Assembly: GCF_002979555.1 (NCBI RefSeq)
Contig: NZ_PCOZ01000004.1
Span: 1 to 64,000, forward strand
DNA length: 64,000 nucleotides
Reading direction: 5' to 3'
From: Pseudomonas sp. MYb60
GTDB lineage: Bacteria > Pseudomonadota > Gammaproteobacteria > Pseudomonadales > Pseudomonadaceae
Every line of letters begins with the position of its first letter. Position 1 is the stretch's first letter. A program made the translations under genes and the position numbers. The notes beneath the pieces were generated by a model, which was given only the letters and a program-made list of their open reading frames with translations, ran no database searches and was not told where the DNA came from. Shown piece after piece: positions 9,660 to 19,154 of this stretch.

Positions 9660-10684
9660 TGCGCGCGCCCTTCAACACGCTGTTCGGGCGACTGTTTGGC
9701 GTGTTGCTGGTGGCGATTATCCTGGCCCACGTGTTGGCCATCGCCTGGTTCCGCCATTACGGGCCGCCCCCGCCGCCGCCCCAGGAGACGTTTATCGAGC
9801 AGCCGGACGGCAGCAAGGTGATGCATCATCGGCCCTGGTTTGGTGGTCCGGTGGTGCCGCTGACCTTCCAGTTCATCTCGCTGATCATCGCGGCCTGGTA
9901 TGGCGCCAAACTGTTGAGCCGACCGATCCAGCGCCTGAGTGACGCCGCCGAGCGCCTGAGCCTGGACCTGGACAGCCCGCCCCTCGACGAGTCCGGCCCA
10001 CGGGAGGCGCGCCAGGCCGCGTCGACGTTCAACCTGATGCAGCGGCGAATTCGCGAACAGGTCAGCCAGCGCGCACGCATGCTCGGCGCGGTCTCTCATG
10101 ACCTGCGCACGCCGCTGTCGCGCCTGAAGTTGCGCCTGGAGCAGATCGAAGACCCACGGCTGCAAGGCCAGATGCGCCAGGACCTGGACGACATGATCGG
10201 CATGCTCGACGCCACCCTGAGCTACCTGCACGAACAGCGTACCAGCGAAACCCGGCATTGGCTGGACGTGCAGGCGCTGGTGGAGTCCATGAGCGAAAAC
10301 GCTCAGGACCAGGGTAGCGACGTGCAATTCGGCGGCGTCTGCGCGCCGCTGCATGTGCAACCCATGGCGCTGCGCTCGTGCCTGAACAACCTGATCGACA
10401 ACGCCCTGCGCTATGCCGGCAGCGCGCGCATCGAGCTCACCGACAGCCGCGAAGCCCTGGTGATCCGCGTGATCGACCACGGCCCTGGGATTGCCGCCGA
10501 CCAGCGCGAGGCGGTGTTTGAGCCGTTCTATCGGCTGGAAGGCTCACGCAACCGCAACTCCGGCGGCGTGGGCCTGGGCATGACCATTTCCAGGGAAGCG
10601 GCGGAACGCCTCGGCGGTCGCCTGCACCTGGAAGAGACGCCAGGCGGCGGGTTGACGGCCGTCATGTGGCTGCCCAGGGTCTAG
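9659..10684 (+). CDS. EnvZ-type sensor histidine kinase with very short periplasmic loop
   Basis: 341 residues, translationally coupled to the regulator before it. Two membrane segments (about 10-32 and 63-82) bracket only about 30 periplasmic residues, rich in proline and histidine (PPPPPPQ, HHRPWFGG). HAMP follows, then HisKA with the phosphorylated His147 in AVSHDLRTPLSRL, and HATPase_c with N, F (FEPFYR) and G (GGVGLGMTI) boxes. Such a small sensor loop suggests membrane, metal or pH sensing rather than binding of a large ligand. It looks like an ordinary EnvZ/OmpR pair otherwise. Confidence 0.9.
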   Translation: MRAPFNTLFGRLFGVLLVAIILAHVLAIAWFRHYGPPPPPPQETFIEQPDGSKVMHHRPWFGGPVVPLTFQFISLIIAAWYGAKLLSRPIQRLSDAAERLSLDLDSPPLDESGPREARQAASTFNLMQRRIREQVSQRARMLGAVSHDLRTPLSRLKLRLEQIEDPRLQGQMRQDLDDMIGMLDATLSYLHEQRTSETRHWLDVQALVESMSENAQDQGSDVQFGGVCAPLHVQPMALRSCLNNLIDNALRYAGSARIELTDSREALVIRVIDHGPGIAADQREAVFEPFYRLEGSRNRNSGGVGLGMTISREAAERLGGRLHLEETPGGGLTAVMWLPRV

Positions 10685-10696
10685 CGCGCCCTGTAT

Positions 10697-11752
10697 TCAG
10701 TGGTTGTCACGACGGCCCTGCGCCTGGGTCGCGCTCCAATCCATCAGCAGGCTGTACGCCACCGCCAGCAACGTAGGGCCGATGAACAGGCCGATGAAAC
10801 CGAAGGCGATCAAGCCACCGAACACCCCAAGCAACACGATCACCAACGGCAGGTTGCCGCCACGGCTGATCAGGTAGGGCTTGAGCACGTTGTCCACCCC
10901 GCTGATGATGAAGGTGCCCCAGACCCCGAGGAATACGGCATAGGTGTAATCGCCCTTCCACGCCAGCCAGGCGGTGGCCGGGATCCACACCAGCGGCGGG
11001 CCCATGGGAATCAGGCTGAGCAGGAAGGTGACGATGCCCAGCACCAGCGCCCCCGGCACACCGGCGATCAGGAAGCCGATCAGCGCCAACAGGGCTTGCG
11101 CCGCGGCGGTCCCGATCACGCCGTTGACCACCCGCTGCACGGTACCGGCCACCAGTTCGATGTAGTAACCCGCACGATCGCCGATCAAGCGCTCCAACAG
11201 GCGGTGCACGAACATCGCCAGGCGCGGGCCGTCACGGTAGAAGAAAAACACGAATACCAGGCTCAGGGTCAGTTCGAGGATGCCGCCGCCGATCTGCGCA
11301 CTGCGCGCCAGCAGCCAGTTGCCCACCTGTCCCAGGTACGGTTTGACGCTGACCATCAACGCAGCGCCCTGTTGGTCGATGCTGTCCCACATGCCCACCA
11401 GCCGCTCGCCCACGAAGGGGATCGCGCCCAACCAGGCCGGCGCCTCGGGAAGGCCATCGACCTGGACATCCTTGATCAGCGCCACGGCGTCGCGCACATG
11501 GTCCGCGAGGTTGAACCCCAGCCACACCAGCGGCACCGCCACCAGCAACATCCAACCCAGGGTCAGTATCCCGGCCGCCAGGGATTCGCGGCCGCCCAGC
11601 CAGCGCGTGAGCAGCACCATCAGCGGCCAACTGGCAAACGCCAGCACCGCGCCCCAGAACAGCGCCGACCAGAACGGCGCCATCACCCAGAAGCTGGCAC
11701 CAAACAGCACCAGCAGCAGGATTTGCACCAGTAGGCGATCGTTATTGAGCAT
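10697..11752 (-). CDS. AI-2E family transporter (YdiK-like permease)
   Basis: 351 residues with seven to eight predicted membrane segments: two at the N terminus, a soluble loop at about 100-150, then a C-terminal cluster. The family signature near the C terminus (GVDNVLKPYLISRGGNLP) and GLFIGPTLLAV identify the AI-2E/UPF0118 permease group. Members are proposed exporters; some move autoinducer-2 and others act as Na+/H+ antiporters, so the substrate should not be assumed. The gene converges on the sensor kinase gene at its 3' end with only 12 bases between stops. Confidence 0.88.
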   Translation of the reverse strand: MLNNDRLLVQILLLVLFGASFWVMAPFWSALFWGAVLAFASWPLMVLLTRWLGGRESLAAGILTLGWMLLVAVPLVWLGFNLADHVRDAVALIKDVQVDGLPEAPAWLGAIPFVGERLVGMWDSIDQQGAALMVSVKPYLGQVGNWLLARSAQIGGGILELTLSLVFVFFFYRDGPRLAMFVHRLLERLIGDRAGYYIELVAGTVQRVVNGVIGTAAAQALLALIGFLIAGVPGALVLGIVTFLLSLIPMGPPLVWIPATAWLAWKGDYTYAVFLGVWGTFIISGVDNVLKPYLISRGGNLPLVIVLLGVFGGLIAFGFIGLFIGPTLLAVAYSLLMDWSATQAQGRRDNH

Positions 11753-11789
11753 GGGGGATCTCTAGAAAGGACTGTAGGAAGACAGCTTA

Positions 11790-11814
11790 GGCGAACGGCG
11801 CAAGGCCGTTCGCC
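11790..11814 (-). terminator. hairpin downstream of DUF4892 gene
   Basis: GGCGAACGGC (11790-11799) pairs with GCCGTTCGCC (11805-11814) around a 5-base loop, 10 bases after the DUF4892 stop and upstream of the AI-2E permease start. The stem is strong but the following bases on the minus strand (TAAGCTGTCTT) make a weak U tract. Confidence 0.55.
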
Positions 11815-11823
11815 GGGTCTCGC

Positions 11824-12642
11824 CTAGCGTATCAGATGCAGGTGCAAGCCTTTGGCGTCGCCGGTGCCGGTTTCCATGCGCGCCGCGCGCACGCCCTTGT
11901 CGACCAGGGCCTGGCGCCACGCTTCGGCGTTCGGGCCGGTAAGGCTGACGCGCAGGGTGGTGTCGAGGTTGAGGCCACGTGAAATCAGGGTCAGCCACGT
12001 GTCATCCGGCGCTGTGCCCAACGCGGGAAAATCCAGTTCGCCGGTGCTTTTAAGCTCGCGCAACAGCGTTGCCGAAGCGGGCAGCAAGTCTCCCAGCGGC
12101 GCGCCGGCGTCCAGTTGTTCTACATGCAGATAGGCGCGACGGTTGCCTCGGGTAATGGCATACAGGGCGACCAGCGAATTCGCCTGGGGCTCGGCCAGGC
12201 GCAGCAGCAGGTATTCTTGCTGGCTGTCGGCCCCCACGAGCTTGGCGTTGCCAAAAATCTCATTGGCCCACAGGCTGCTTTCACCGCAGTCACGGGCCTT
12301 GCACCAGAACAACAGCTGCGCACCCTGCGCCTGCAGCGCTTCGCGGGTCGCCGTGAAGGCAGCGCTGGCGCTGTGTTCAGCCGGCAATTCGTAGGTGATC
12401 GCCGTGGCTTGGCCACGGGCAGTGGCCTGGCCCTCGTAGCGCAACTGACCGCTGATCTTGCGGATCGCGCCCATGGGGTAGATGCGCTCCTTTTCTTCGG
12501 CCGGACGGTAATCGACGATTTGCGCATCGACCTGGCGGGCAACGGCGGGCAGGTCCTGGCTGCCTGGCACGTCAGCGGCAAACACCAAGGGGCTGAGCAG
12601 GCTCAGGCCAAGGATACGGATACAGCCGTTACGCACGCTCAT
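11824..12642 (-). CDS. DUF4892 domain-containing exported protein
   Basis: 272 residues. An N-terminal signal peptide (about 1-23, GLSLLSPLVFA followed by ADVPGSQ) directs it to the periplasm or outer membrane. The middle contains the conserved block with RIYPMGAIRKISGQ, FWCKARDCGESSLWAN and EYLLLRL that I associate with DUF4892. The C-terminal 90 residues read like an OmpA-type or BON-like segment (LISRGLNLDTTLRVSLTG). Function unknown. Two cysteines in CKARDC could form a disulfide. It sits behind the esterase pair, in the same direction, 102 bases away. Confidence 0.8.
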   Translation of the reverse strand: MSVRNGCIRILGLSLLSPLVFAADVPGSQDLPAVARQVDAQIVDYRPAEEKERIYPMGAIRKISGQLRYEGQATARGQATAITYELPAEHSASAAFTATREALQAQGAQLLFWCKARDCGESSLWANEIFGNAKLVGADSQQEYLLLRLAEPQANSLVALYAITRGNRRAYLHVEQLDAGAPLGDLLPASATLLRELKSTGELDFPALGTAPDDTWLTLISRGLNLDTTLRVSLTGPNAEAWRQALVDKGVRAARMETGTGDAKGLHLHLIR

Positions 12643-12744
12643 CGGATCAACGAGCCCTGGCCAATGGAGGTCACAGCAGTGTTGAGATTGTTCATGGTTG
12701 ACTCCCTTTCAATCCGCCCAGCCTCGGCAGTTGACCGGCCCAAG

Positions 12745-13599
12745 TCAAGGCGCGGAGAAGAACCGATTGAAACAGTCTGCAACAAGAGCCGCGCCGGGCT
12801 CGTCATTCAGGTGCAAATGATGGCCGCCAGGTAGCGTAGTCACGGTAAAGGGCAGCCGGGAAAGTAACTCTGGATGTTTCGCCACCATGCCGTCGGCAGC
12901 CACCACCAACTGCGTCGGACAACTCACCCGGTGTACGAAGGCCATCGCTTGCTCGTCTGTCAGACGTACCGGCGAAGCCAGGGTCAGCCGGTTGTCGGTG
13001 CGCCAGGTGTAGCCACCCGGTACCGGCATCAAACCGCGCTGGGCCAGCAGTTCGGCGGCTTCGCGGCTGACGGCTACCAAGCCTTTCATGCGCACTTCCA
13101 CCGCGCGATCCAGGCTGTTGTACACGGGCATGCGCTTGTCCTGAAGGTTCAGTTGCGCCTGCAGCGCCATGCCCATTCGTTCGGCCGCGTTCTCGCCGCT
13201 GGCGGTGGGCGGGATCACGCCGTCGATCAATCCCAGGTGTGTCACCCGCTCCGGCAACGCACCGGCCAACACCAGGGAGACGATGGCGCCGAGGGAATGC
13301 CCAAGTAATGCAAAACGTTTCCAGCCCAGTTGCTCGGCGACTTGCAGCACGTCGTAGACGTAATCCCACAAGGCATAGCCGGCGCCGACAGGCCGATGTC
13401 CCGAATGCCCATGCCCGGCCATGTCCAGGGCGACGATGCGCAACCCCTCGAGCTTCGGCGCCAGCCGCGCGAAGCTGTTGGCGTTGTCCAGCCAGCCATG
13501 CAGGGCGATCACCGGCAAGCCGTCTTCAGGGCCGAACAGGTGGGCCGCCAGTTCGATATGGGGCAGGCTCAGGCGCACTTCTTCGACCGGCGTGCTCAT
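12745..13599 (-). CDS. alpha/beta hydrolase (second of a coupled pair)
   Basis: 284 residues from the ATG at 13599, which overlaps the stop of the preceding gene in an ATGA; the frame is open upstream but lies inside that gene. The fold is shown by LHGWLDNANSF (oxyanion region), GHGHSGHRP, the nucleophile elbow GHSLGA (Ser102), and a late His in PGGHHLHL. It resembles the mammalian MEST/serine hydrolase-like group. It is cytoplasmic. Coupling to the hydrolase before it suggests that both act on related ester substrates, perhaps lipids or acyl chains given nearby thioesterase and gpsA genes. Confidence 0.85.
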   Translation of the reverse strand: MSTPVEEVRLSLPHIELAAHLFGPEDGLPVIALHGWLDNANSFARLAPKLEGLRIVALDMAGHGHSGHRPVGAGYALWDYVYDVLQVAEQLGWKRFALLGHSLGAIVSLVLAGALPERVTHLGLIDGVIPPTASGENAAERMGMALQAQLNLQDKRMPVYNSLDRAVEVRMKGLVAVSREAAELLAQRGLMPVPGGYTWRTDNRLTLASPVRLTDEQAMAFVHRVSCPTQLVVAADGMVAKHPELLSRLPFTVTTLPGGHHLHLNDEPGAALVADCFNRFFSAP

Positions 13600-14399
13600 G
13601 CGCAATCGCGCTCGCGGGCGTCCCAGCGGGCGCACAGGGTCTTGATCAGGGCTGCGGTGTCCTGGGGGCGTTCCAGCGGGAACATATGGCCGCCTGGCAT
13701 GCTGTGCATTTCGCCCAGGGGCAGGCGCCCGACGCCACTGGCGTGGTGACGCATCACGACCCGGCTCTGGCGCCCGCGCACCACCGCCAGCGGCACTTGC
13801 AGTTGGCGCACCTGGCCCGGGCTGGTGTGGGGCACGCCACGGTAGATGCTGATCTCGGTGGCCGGGTCGAAGCGCAGGCGCAGGCGGTCACCCACCTGGT
13901 GAAGGCCATGTTGCAGGTAGGCGTCGAAACAGTCGGGGTCAAAGCCCCGGAACAAGGTCTTGCCGGCGAAATAGCTGCGTGCCGCGTCCAGGTCGGTGAA
14001 CTCTTCGCGCCGACCCAGGGTGCGCCCTGCCGGGGTCAGGCGGTCGATAAACCCGAAGCGCTTGGCTGCGCGGATCACCCAGCGGTCGGCAAGGGTCAGC
14101 ACGGGCGAGTCGAGCATCACCACGCCACGATACAACTGTGGGCAGCGCAACGCCGCGTGCAAGTGCAGCACGCCGCCCAGGGAATGGCCCACGCCCCATA
14201 CCGGTTCCGGCTGCTGTTGCAGATGGTGGATCAGTTCGTCCACCAGGTTCTGCCAGTTGTCATCCACCGGGAACCTCGGGTCGTGGCCGTGCTGGGGCAA
14301 ATGCGCCACGGCATATTCCGGGGCCAGGGCGGCAAACAATTTGCCGTAGGTGGCCGAGGGAAAGCCATTGGCGTGGGCGAAAAACACGTGCTGCGACAT
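13596..14399 (-). CDS. alpha/beta hydrolase (first of a coupled pair)
   Basis: 267 residues. It starts with FFAHANGFPSATY, where HANGF replaces the common HG oxyanion motif, and has the nucleophile elbow GHSLGG (Ser73) and a C-terminal PGGHMFPLERP histidine. No signal peptide, so cytoplasmic. Its stop overlaps the start of the next hydrolase by four bases, so the two are made together. They are paralogues of different subfamilies rather than a recent duplication, since little sequence outside the motifs is shared. The substrate is unknown. Confidence 0.85.
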   Translation of the reverse strand: MSQHVFFAHANGFPSATYGKLFAALAPEYAVAHLPQHGHDPRFPVDDNWQNLVDELIHHLQQQPEPVWGVGHSLGGVLHLHAALRCPQLYRGVVMLDSPVLTLADRWVIRAAKRFGFIDRLTPAGRTLGRREEFTDLDAARSYFAGKTLFRGFDPDCFDAYLQHGLHQVGDRLRLRFDPATEISIYRGVPHTSPGQVRQLQVPLAVVRGRQSRVVMRHHASGVGRLPLGEMHSMPGGHMFPLERPQDTAALIKTLCARWDARERDCA

Positions 14400-14496
14400 A
14401 CCGGATCCACCTGCGAGAACAGAGCTCGATTGTCGCCAGCCGTGGGCAGCCCGGCAATGACTGTAACTGCCAGGAATGATGACACTCCCGCCACGC

Positions 14497-14940
14497 CTAT
14501 CGAACCGGCGGGTTCTCGCCCAGGGGCACCACGGCCATGGTCAGGCGCGATATGCAACTGGGCTTGCCGTCATCGCTGGTCAGGCGGATGTCCCACACCT
14601 GGGTGGTGCGACCGATATGGATCGCCCGCGCCACCGCCGTCACCCGCCCACTGCGCACCCCGCGCAGGTGATTGGCATTGACCTCCAGCCCCACGCAATA
14701 GAATTTGCGGGTATCGACACACAGGAACGCCGCCATGGAGCCTACGCTTTCTGCCAACACCACCGACGCGCCGCCGTGCAACAGGCCGAAGGGCTGATGG
14801 GTGCGAGGGTCCACCACCATGCTGGCGGTAAGGGAATCGTCGTCGAAGCTTTCGAAGCGGATATCCAGCAATTCACCGATGGTGTTTTTCTGGTGGGCGT
14901 TGAGCTGCTCGATATTCGGTTGGGTGCGCCACAGGCTCAT
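14497..14940 (-). CDS. hotdog-fold acyl-CoA thioesterase (YdiI/PaaI type)
   Basis: 147 residues, one hotdog domain. GLLHGGASVVLAESVGS carries the HGG turn and the catalytic glutamate on the long helix, and VGLEVNANHLRGVRSGRV is the typical core strand. It is closest in style to YdiI/EntH-like thioesterases that clear aryl- or acyl-CoA, including 1,4-dihydroxynaphthoyl-CoA, though no menaquinone genes are present here and Pseudomonas uses ubiquinone. It is cytoplasmic and probably tetrameric. I recall the order hydrolases, thioesterase, sixA-like, gpsA as conserved in Pseudomonas (PA1618-PA1614). Confidence 0.88.
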   Translation of the reverse strand: MSLWRTQPNIEQLNAHQKNTIGELLDIRFESFDDDSLTASMVVDPRTHQPFGLLHGGASVVLAESVGSMAAFLCVDTRKFYCVGLEVNANHLRGVRSGRVTAVARAIHIGRTTQVWDIRLTSDDGKPSCISRLTMAVVPLGENPPVR

Positions 14941-15007
14941 GGGGTAGTCCTTGTTGGTTTTATGATGACCCTAATCCTGCCACAAAACCGACCTGAAGCC
15001 ATCCTTC

Positions 15008-15457
15008 CTAAGGATTCTTCACACTGACCAGGCTCATCAGCCCGGCCAACGGGAAATCCCCCTCCAACTCCGCCAGGCTCGCGGTGTGCATCGGCTGTGG
15101 CTGGCGCTGATGACCGTGCTGCAGAAAGCTGATCAGGCTGCCCACCAACGGCTGATGGCTGACCAGCAGCACATTGTCATCGGTGTCGAGTTGTTCCAGC
15201 ACCTGCTGCGGATTGCCCTCCGGGGTCAGCCACGGCAAGGTGCGGATCTGCGGCTCGAAACCCAGCGCGTCACGCACCAGCCCGGCGGTTTGCTGCGCCC
15301 GCACATAAGGGCTGGCGAGGATCGCACTGATGGGCTTGCCGATCAGGTGCGCGGCACTGCGCAGTACCTCGCCACGGCCGTGCTCGGTGAGGTTGCGTTC
15401 GGCGTCCGTGCGCGCATGCCCTTCAGCCTCGCCGTGGCGCAGGATCCACACTTTCAC
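15008..15457 (-). CDS. sixA: phosphohistidine phosphatase SixA
   Basis: 149 residues. The N-terminal LRHGEAEGHA is the RHG motif of the histidine phosphatase superfamily, and the second catalytic His lies in VSHQPLVG. The short length and lack of a lid domain are typical of SixA. By family it removes phosphate from histidine on phosphotransfer proteins (ArcB HPt, or the PTS-Ntr protein NPr). Its start overlaps the stop of the DUF4389 gene by four bases, so it is expressed as part of the gpsA operon. Confidence 0.9.
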   Translation of the reverse strand: MKVWILRHGEAEGHARTDAERNLTEHGRGEVLRSAAHLIGKPISAILASPYVRAQQTAGLVRDALGFEPQIRTLPWLTPEGNPQQVLEQLDTDDNVLLVSHQPLVGSLISFLQHGHQRQPQPMHTASLAELEGDFPLAGLMSLVSVKNP

Positions 15458-15801
15458 AGCTTTGGCTCTTCATCACGCACGGGGTGCGGTGCCGGCGGCA
15501 CGCTGTGGGCGGCTTCGCCCTCGGGTGCGCGCGGGGTAGGCCAGTCGGCGAACGGCCAGGGTTTCTGCTCGGTATGGAAACTGCCGAAACGGCCGATCTG
15601 CGCCAGGAACTGGCTGAGGCTGTCGCCAAAGTTCATCAAGCCCAGGTTTGGCGCCGCGTACACGAGGCGGTAGATCAGTTGCACGATCACCAGGGCGCCG
15701 AGCAGGAACTGCGCGACCTGCCACACCAGCGCAAACACCAGCATCCAGAGGATGCGCAACACAATGGATTCATACTTGGGTGCTGCTTTCGGATCATTCA
15801 T
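15454..15801 (-). CDS. DUF4389 membrane protein
   Basis: 115 residues with two close membrane segments between about 15 and 55 (ILWMLVFALVWQVAQFLLGALVIVQLIYRLV is one long hydrophobic stretch) followed by GDSLSQFLAQIGRF, the family's signature, and a proline-rich tail. The family is widespread in gammaproteobacteria with no proven role. It lies 10 bases after gpsA and overlaps sixA by four bases, which ties it to those genes. Confidence 0.88.
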   Translation of the reverse strand: MNDPKAAPKYESIVLRILWMLVFALVWQVAQFLLGALVIVQLIYRLVYAAPNLGLMNFGDSLSQFLAQIGRFGSFHTEQKPWPFADWPTPRAPEGEAAHSVPPAPHPVRDEEPKL

Positions 15802-15811
15802 GGCGTGTTCC

Positions 15812-16837
15812 TCAGTTGAAACCGCTGGTGGAAATAAAATCGACGTCAGTCTTGGGCTCGGCCCGCATCAACAGGTCAATGACCTGGTTCAAGGTGCGCC
15901 CTTCAAACAGAATCGCGTGCAGCCCGGCGACCAGCGGCATGTACACGCCAACCTCCTGAGCCTTGGCCTTGAGCACCTTGAGGGTGTTGACCCCTTCGGC
16001 CACTTCGCCCAGGCGCGTCACCGCTTCCTCCAGGCTCAACCCCTCGCCCAAGGCGAAACCGACCTGGTAGTTGCGGCTCTTCGGCGATGAGCAGGTGACG
16101 ATCAGGTCACCCACGCCCGCCAGCCCAAGAAAGGTCATCGGGTTGGCCCCCTGGTTCACCGCAAAGCGGGTCATCTCGGCCAGGGCGCGGGTGATCAGCA
16201 TGCTCTTGGTGTTTTCGCCCATGCCTAGCGCCACCGCCATGCCGGCAATGATCGCGTAGACATTCTTCAGCGCCCCGCCCAGCTCCACGCCGAAGCGGTC
16301 GCCGCTGGCGTAGACCCGGAAGGTACGGCCATGCAGCACCGCCTGCACACGCTCGCACAGCGCTTCGTCTTCACTGGCCACCACGGTGGCGGTCAGCGCG
16401 TGCTCGGCCACTTCCCGCGCCAGGTTAGGCCCGGACAGCACGCCGATGCGCGCCTGCGGGGCGATCTCGGTAAGGATTTCGCTCATCAGCTTGAACGTCT
16501 GCGCCTCGATGCCCTTGGTCAGGCTGACCAGCAGCTTGCCCGCCAGCAACTCGGCATGGGGCGCCAGCACCGAGCGCAAGGCGCTGGACGGCAGCGCGAC
16601 GAAGCACAGGTCGCTGTCGGTGAGGGTCGCCAACAGATCGGTGACGGGCTCGACTGCCGGGTGAATCTTGATGCCTTTGAGGTAACGCGGATTTTCCCGG
16701 TTGACCCGGATGGCCTCGGCCTGCTCGGGATCACGCATCCACTGGCGCACTGCGTGGCCGTTCTCGGCCAGCAGGTTTGCCACGGCGGTACCAAAACTTC
16801 CGCCTCCCAGGACCGCAATTGGGCGCTGTTCAGTCAT
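15812..16837 (-). CDS. gpsA: NAD(P)-dependent glycerol-3-phosphate dehydrogenase
   Basis: 341 residues from ATG 16837 ([18 protein letters not shown]); the frame is open further upstream but family members start here. GpsA reduces dihydroxyacetone phosphate to sn-glycerol 3-phosphate, the backbone for phospholipids. GGGSFGTA is the dinucleotide motif, SLTKGIE and GPNLAREVA are conserved central blocks, and the catalytic lysine is in [10 protein letters not shown]. Soluble. First gene of gpsA-DUF4389-sixA. It is divergent from the TonB receptor gene with 195 bases between starts. Confidence 0.97.
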   Translation of the reverse strand: MTEQRPIAVLGGGSFGTAVANLLAENGHAVRQWMRDPEQAEAIRVNRENPRYLKGIKIHPAVEPVTDLLATLTDSDLCFVALPSSALRSVLAPHAELLAGKLLVSLTKGIEAQTFKLMSEILTEIAPQARIGVLSGPNLAREVAEHALTATVVASEDEALCERVQAVLHGRTFRVYASGDRFGVELGGALKNVYAIIAGMAVALGMGENTKSMLITRALAEMTRFAVNQGANPMTFLGLAGVGDLIVTCSSPKSRNYQVGFALGEGLSLEEAVTRLGEVAEGVNTLKVLKAKAQEVGVYMPLVAGLHAILFEGRTLNQVIDLLMRAEPKTDVDFISTSGFN

Positions 16838-17032
16838 ATGCAATCCGTTAATCCATACCAGTGGCGATGGCGGCATTATACGGGCCGACCCGCTGTCGGC
16901 CAGCCCCCGCATCAATTCGTGAGCCTGTCGGAAAATGCCACCTTTGTGTGAAGTAATTGCAAGTTCGACGACTGGCAAAAGCCCCCACCTCAGTTAACAT
17001 GGGCGGCTATCCGCAATTATCAAGGCCGTTCC

Positions 17033-19153
17033 GTGCATTTGGGCGCTCCTCCCCGTTCATCACTGTTGCTGATGCTGCTGTGCAGTGCGCCTGCGCTGGC
17101 CGATGACCTGTTCCTGGACAACCCGCCGCTGCCCCAGGTGTTGACGGCCACACGCCTCAAGCAATCGGCCGCCGCCGTGCCGGGCAGCATGACCGTGATC
17201 GATAGCGAATTGATCAAGGCCAGCGGCGCGCGGGATATCAGCGAACTGTTGCGCCTGGTGCCAGGCATGATGGTGGGCTACACCACCGGCAACCAGGCGG
17301 CGGTGAATTACCATGGCACCAGCGCCAGCGATGCGCGGCGCATGCAGGTGTTGATCGACGGGCGCTCGGTGTACCGCGCCGGCCTGGCGACCGTGGACTG
17401 GAGCGATATTCCGGTGGCCATGGAAGATATCGAGCGCATCGAGGTGTTCCGTGGGCCCAACACGGTCAGCTACGGCGCCAATGCGCTGATGGCGGTGGTC
17501 AACATTCTTACCCGCTCGCCGGCCAACAGTCAGGGCACGCGGGTGAAGGTGGTGCGGGGCGAGCGCGGAATCAATGACTTTTACGCCAGCCAGGGCGCGG
17601 CGTGGGACAGCGGTGATCTGCGCCTGTCCCTGTCCGGGCAACAGGATGAGGGTTTCGACAGCGACGCCGCTGGCGCCGACCGCCGTGACAGCCGCCGCCT
17701 GAATCGCTTCAGCCTGGCCGTGAGCCAGACGCTGAACGCGCAACAGAGCATCGACTGGCAGCTGAATGCCAAGGAAGGCACCAACCAACGCCCCTATACC
17801 TACACCCCGGTATTTGCCGGCATTACCGAAGCCGGTACCAATTCCGACGTCGCGGCCAAGGACTACGCCGGCTCGCTGCGCTGGAACTTCGACTTCAACG
17901 CCGATCACAGCCTGTATATCCAAGGATCGGCCCAGCAATGGAACCGCCGGCAAGTCTGGAAAGCGTGCGACGCCAAGGTCTCGTTCAGCCCCGAGTTGAC
18001 CCAACTGTGGCAACTCAATCCGAACTACGCCGAATTGCTGGCGCGGCACATGGACACTTACAGCCAAGGCACCGCACCCCCCGGCAGCGCCGCCGAGCGG
18101 GCGCTGGCCAACCAGGTGCTGGACCAATGGCGCAACGGTGCCAGCCAAAGCGTCTGCGGTGACATCGATCAAAGCACCCGCGAAAGCCGCTATGACCTGG
18201 AGCTCCAGGACACCCTGAGCCTGTCCGACAGCCTGCGCCTGGTCAGCGGTCTCAACTACCGCTATGACCGCGCCGAGTCCGACACCTATTTCAACGGCAC
18301 CCTGGACGATACCACCTGGCGCTTGTTCGGTCAGTTGGAGTGGCGCGCCAGCGAGCACTGGCTGCTGCAAGGCGGCGCCATGTTCGAAGACACTCAACTG
18401 AGCGGCCACTCGCTCACGCCACGGATGGCGGTCAACTACCTGATCAACCCGCGACACGGCCTGCGCGCGGTGTACTCGGAAGCCATCCGCTCACCGGACA
18501 TGTTCGAAAACAACGTCAACTGGAGCTATCGCGTCACCAACCTGAGCTCGCCGGCCTACGGCCAGACCAGCGGCCAGTACTTCGTGAAGACCCGTGGCCC
18601 GGGCAATCTCGATAAAGAGCTGATGAAATCCCGGGAATTGGGGTACAACGGCTTCTTCGCCGACCTCGGGCTGAACCTGGACGTGAAACTGTTCTATGAC
18701 GAAATCACCGACATGATCAGCTCGCCCCTGCGCAATAACCAGTACATTGCCAGCAACGCCAACAGCGCGCGGTTCACCGGGGCCGAGTCGCAATTCGACT
18801 GGCGCGTGAGCAATGCCGACCGCCTGCGGCTCACCTATGCTTATGTCGACGCCACCAGCAGCAACCCGCGGGACAAGCTGCAAACCGCGCGCAACAGTGG
18901 CTCCGCCGGCTGGCTGCGGGAATGGGGGCAAGGCTGGTCGAGTGCGCTGTTCTACTATGGCAACGATGCCCTCAACGGCTATCGCTACGAACGCGCCGAC
19001 CTGCGGGTCGCCAAGCGCATCGCCCTGGGCAAAGCCAACGTGGAGCTGGCCGGCATGTTGCAGCAACGCCTCGACAACCAGCCCACTACCTGGGCCGACA
19101 ACCATTATGATCATCGCCACGTGCTCTACTTCAGCGCGGAGTTAGAGTTCTGA
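17033..19153 (+). CDS. TonB-dependent outer-membrane receptor
   Basis: 706 residues from a GTG at 17033 with AAGG 7 bases upstream. A signal peptide ends near LCSAPALA-DD; a TonB-box-like segment QVLTATR follows, then the plug domain (about 40-165: VIDSELIKASGARDISELLR, VLIDGRSVYR, IERIEVFRGPNTVSYGANA) and a 22-strand barrel with a C-terminal phenylalanine (LYFSAELEF), the usual assembly signal. Receptors like this import scarce ligands with energy from TonB-ExbBD. There is no siderophore or B12 gene nearby. The next gene begins one base after the stop and encodes a periplasmic binding protein, so the two probably handle the same ligand. Confidence 0.92.
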   Translation: MHLGAPPRSSLLLMLLCSAPALADDLFLDNPPLPQVLTATRLKQSAAAVPGSMTVIDSELIKASGARDISELLRLVPGMMVGYTTGNQAAVNYHGTSASDARRMQVLIDGRSVYRAGLATVDWSDIPVAMEDIERIEVFRGPNTVSYGANALMAVVNILTRSPANSQGTRVKVVRGERGINDFYASQGAAWDSGDLRLSLSGQQDEGFDSDAAGADRRDSRRLNRFSLAVSQTLNAQQSIDWQLNAKEGTNQRPYTYTPVFAGITEAGTNSDVAAKDYAGSLRWNFDFNADHSLYIQGSAQQWNRRQVWKACDAKVSFSPELTQLWQLNPNYAELLARHMDTYSQGTAPPGSAAERALANQVLDQWRNGASQSVCGDIDQSTRESRYDLELQDTLSLSDSLRLVSGLNYRYDRAESDTYFNGTLDDTTWRLFGQLEWRASEHWLLQGGAMFEDTQLSGHSLTPRMAVNYLINPRHGLRAVYSEAIRSPDMFENNVNWSYRVTNLSSPAYGQTSGQYFVKTRGPGNLDKELMKSRELGYNGFFADLGLNLDVKLFYDEITDMISSPLRNNQYIASNANSARFTGAESQFDWRVSNADRLRLTYAYVDATSSNPRDKLQTARNSGSAGWLREWGQGWSSALFYYGNDALNGYRYERADLRVAKRIALGKANVELAGMLQQRLDNQPTTWADNHYDHRHVLYFSAELEF

Positions 19154-19154
19154 T

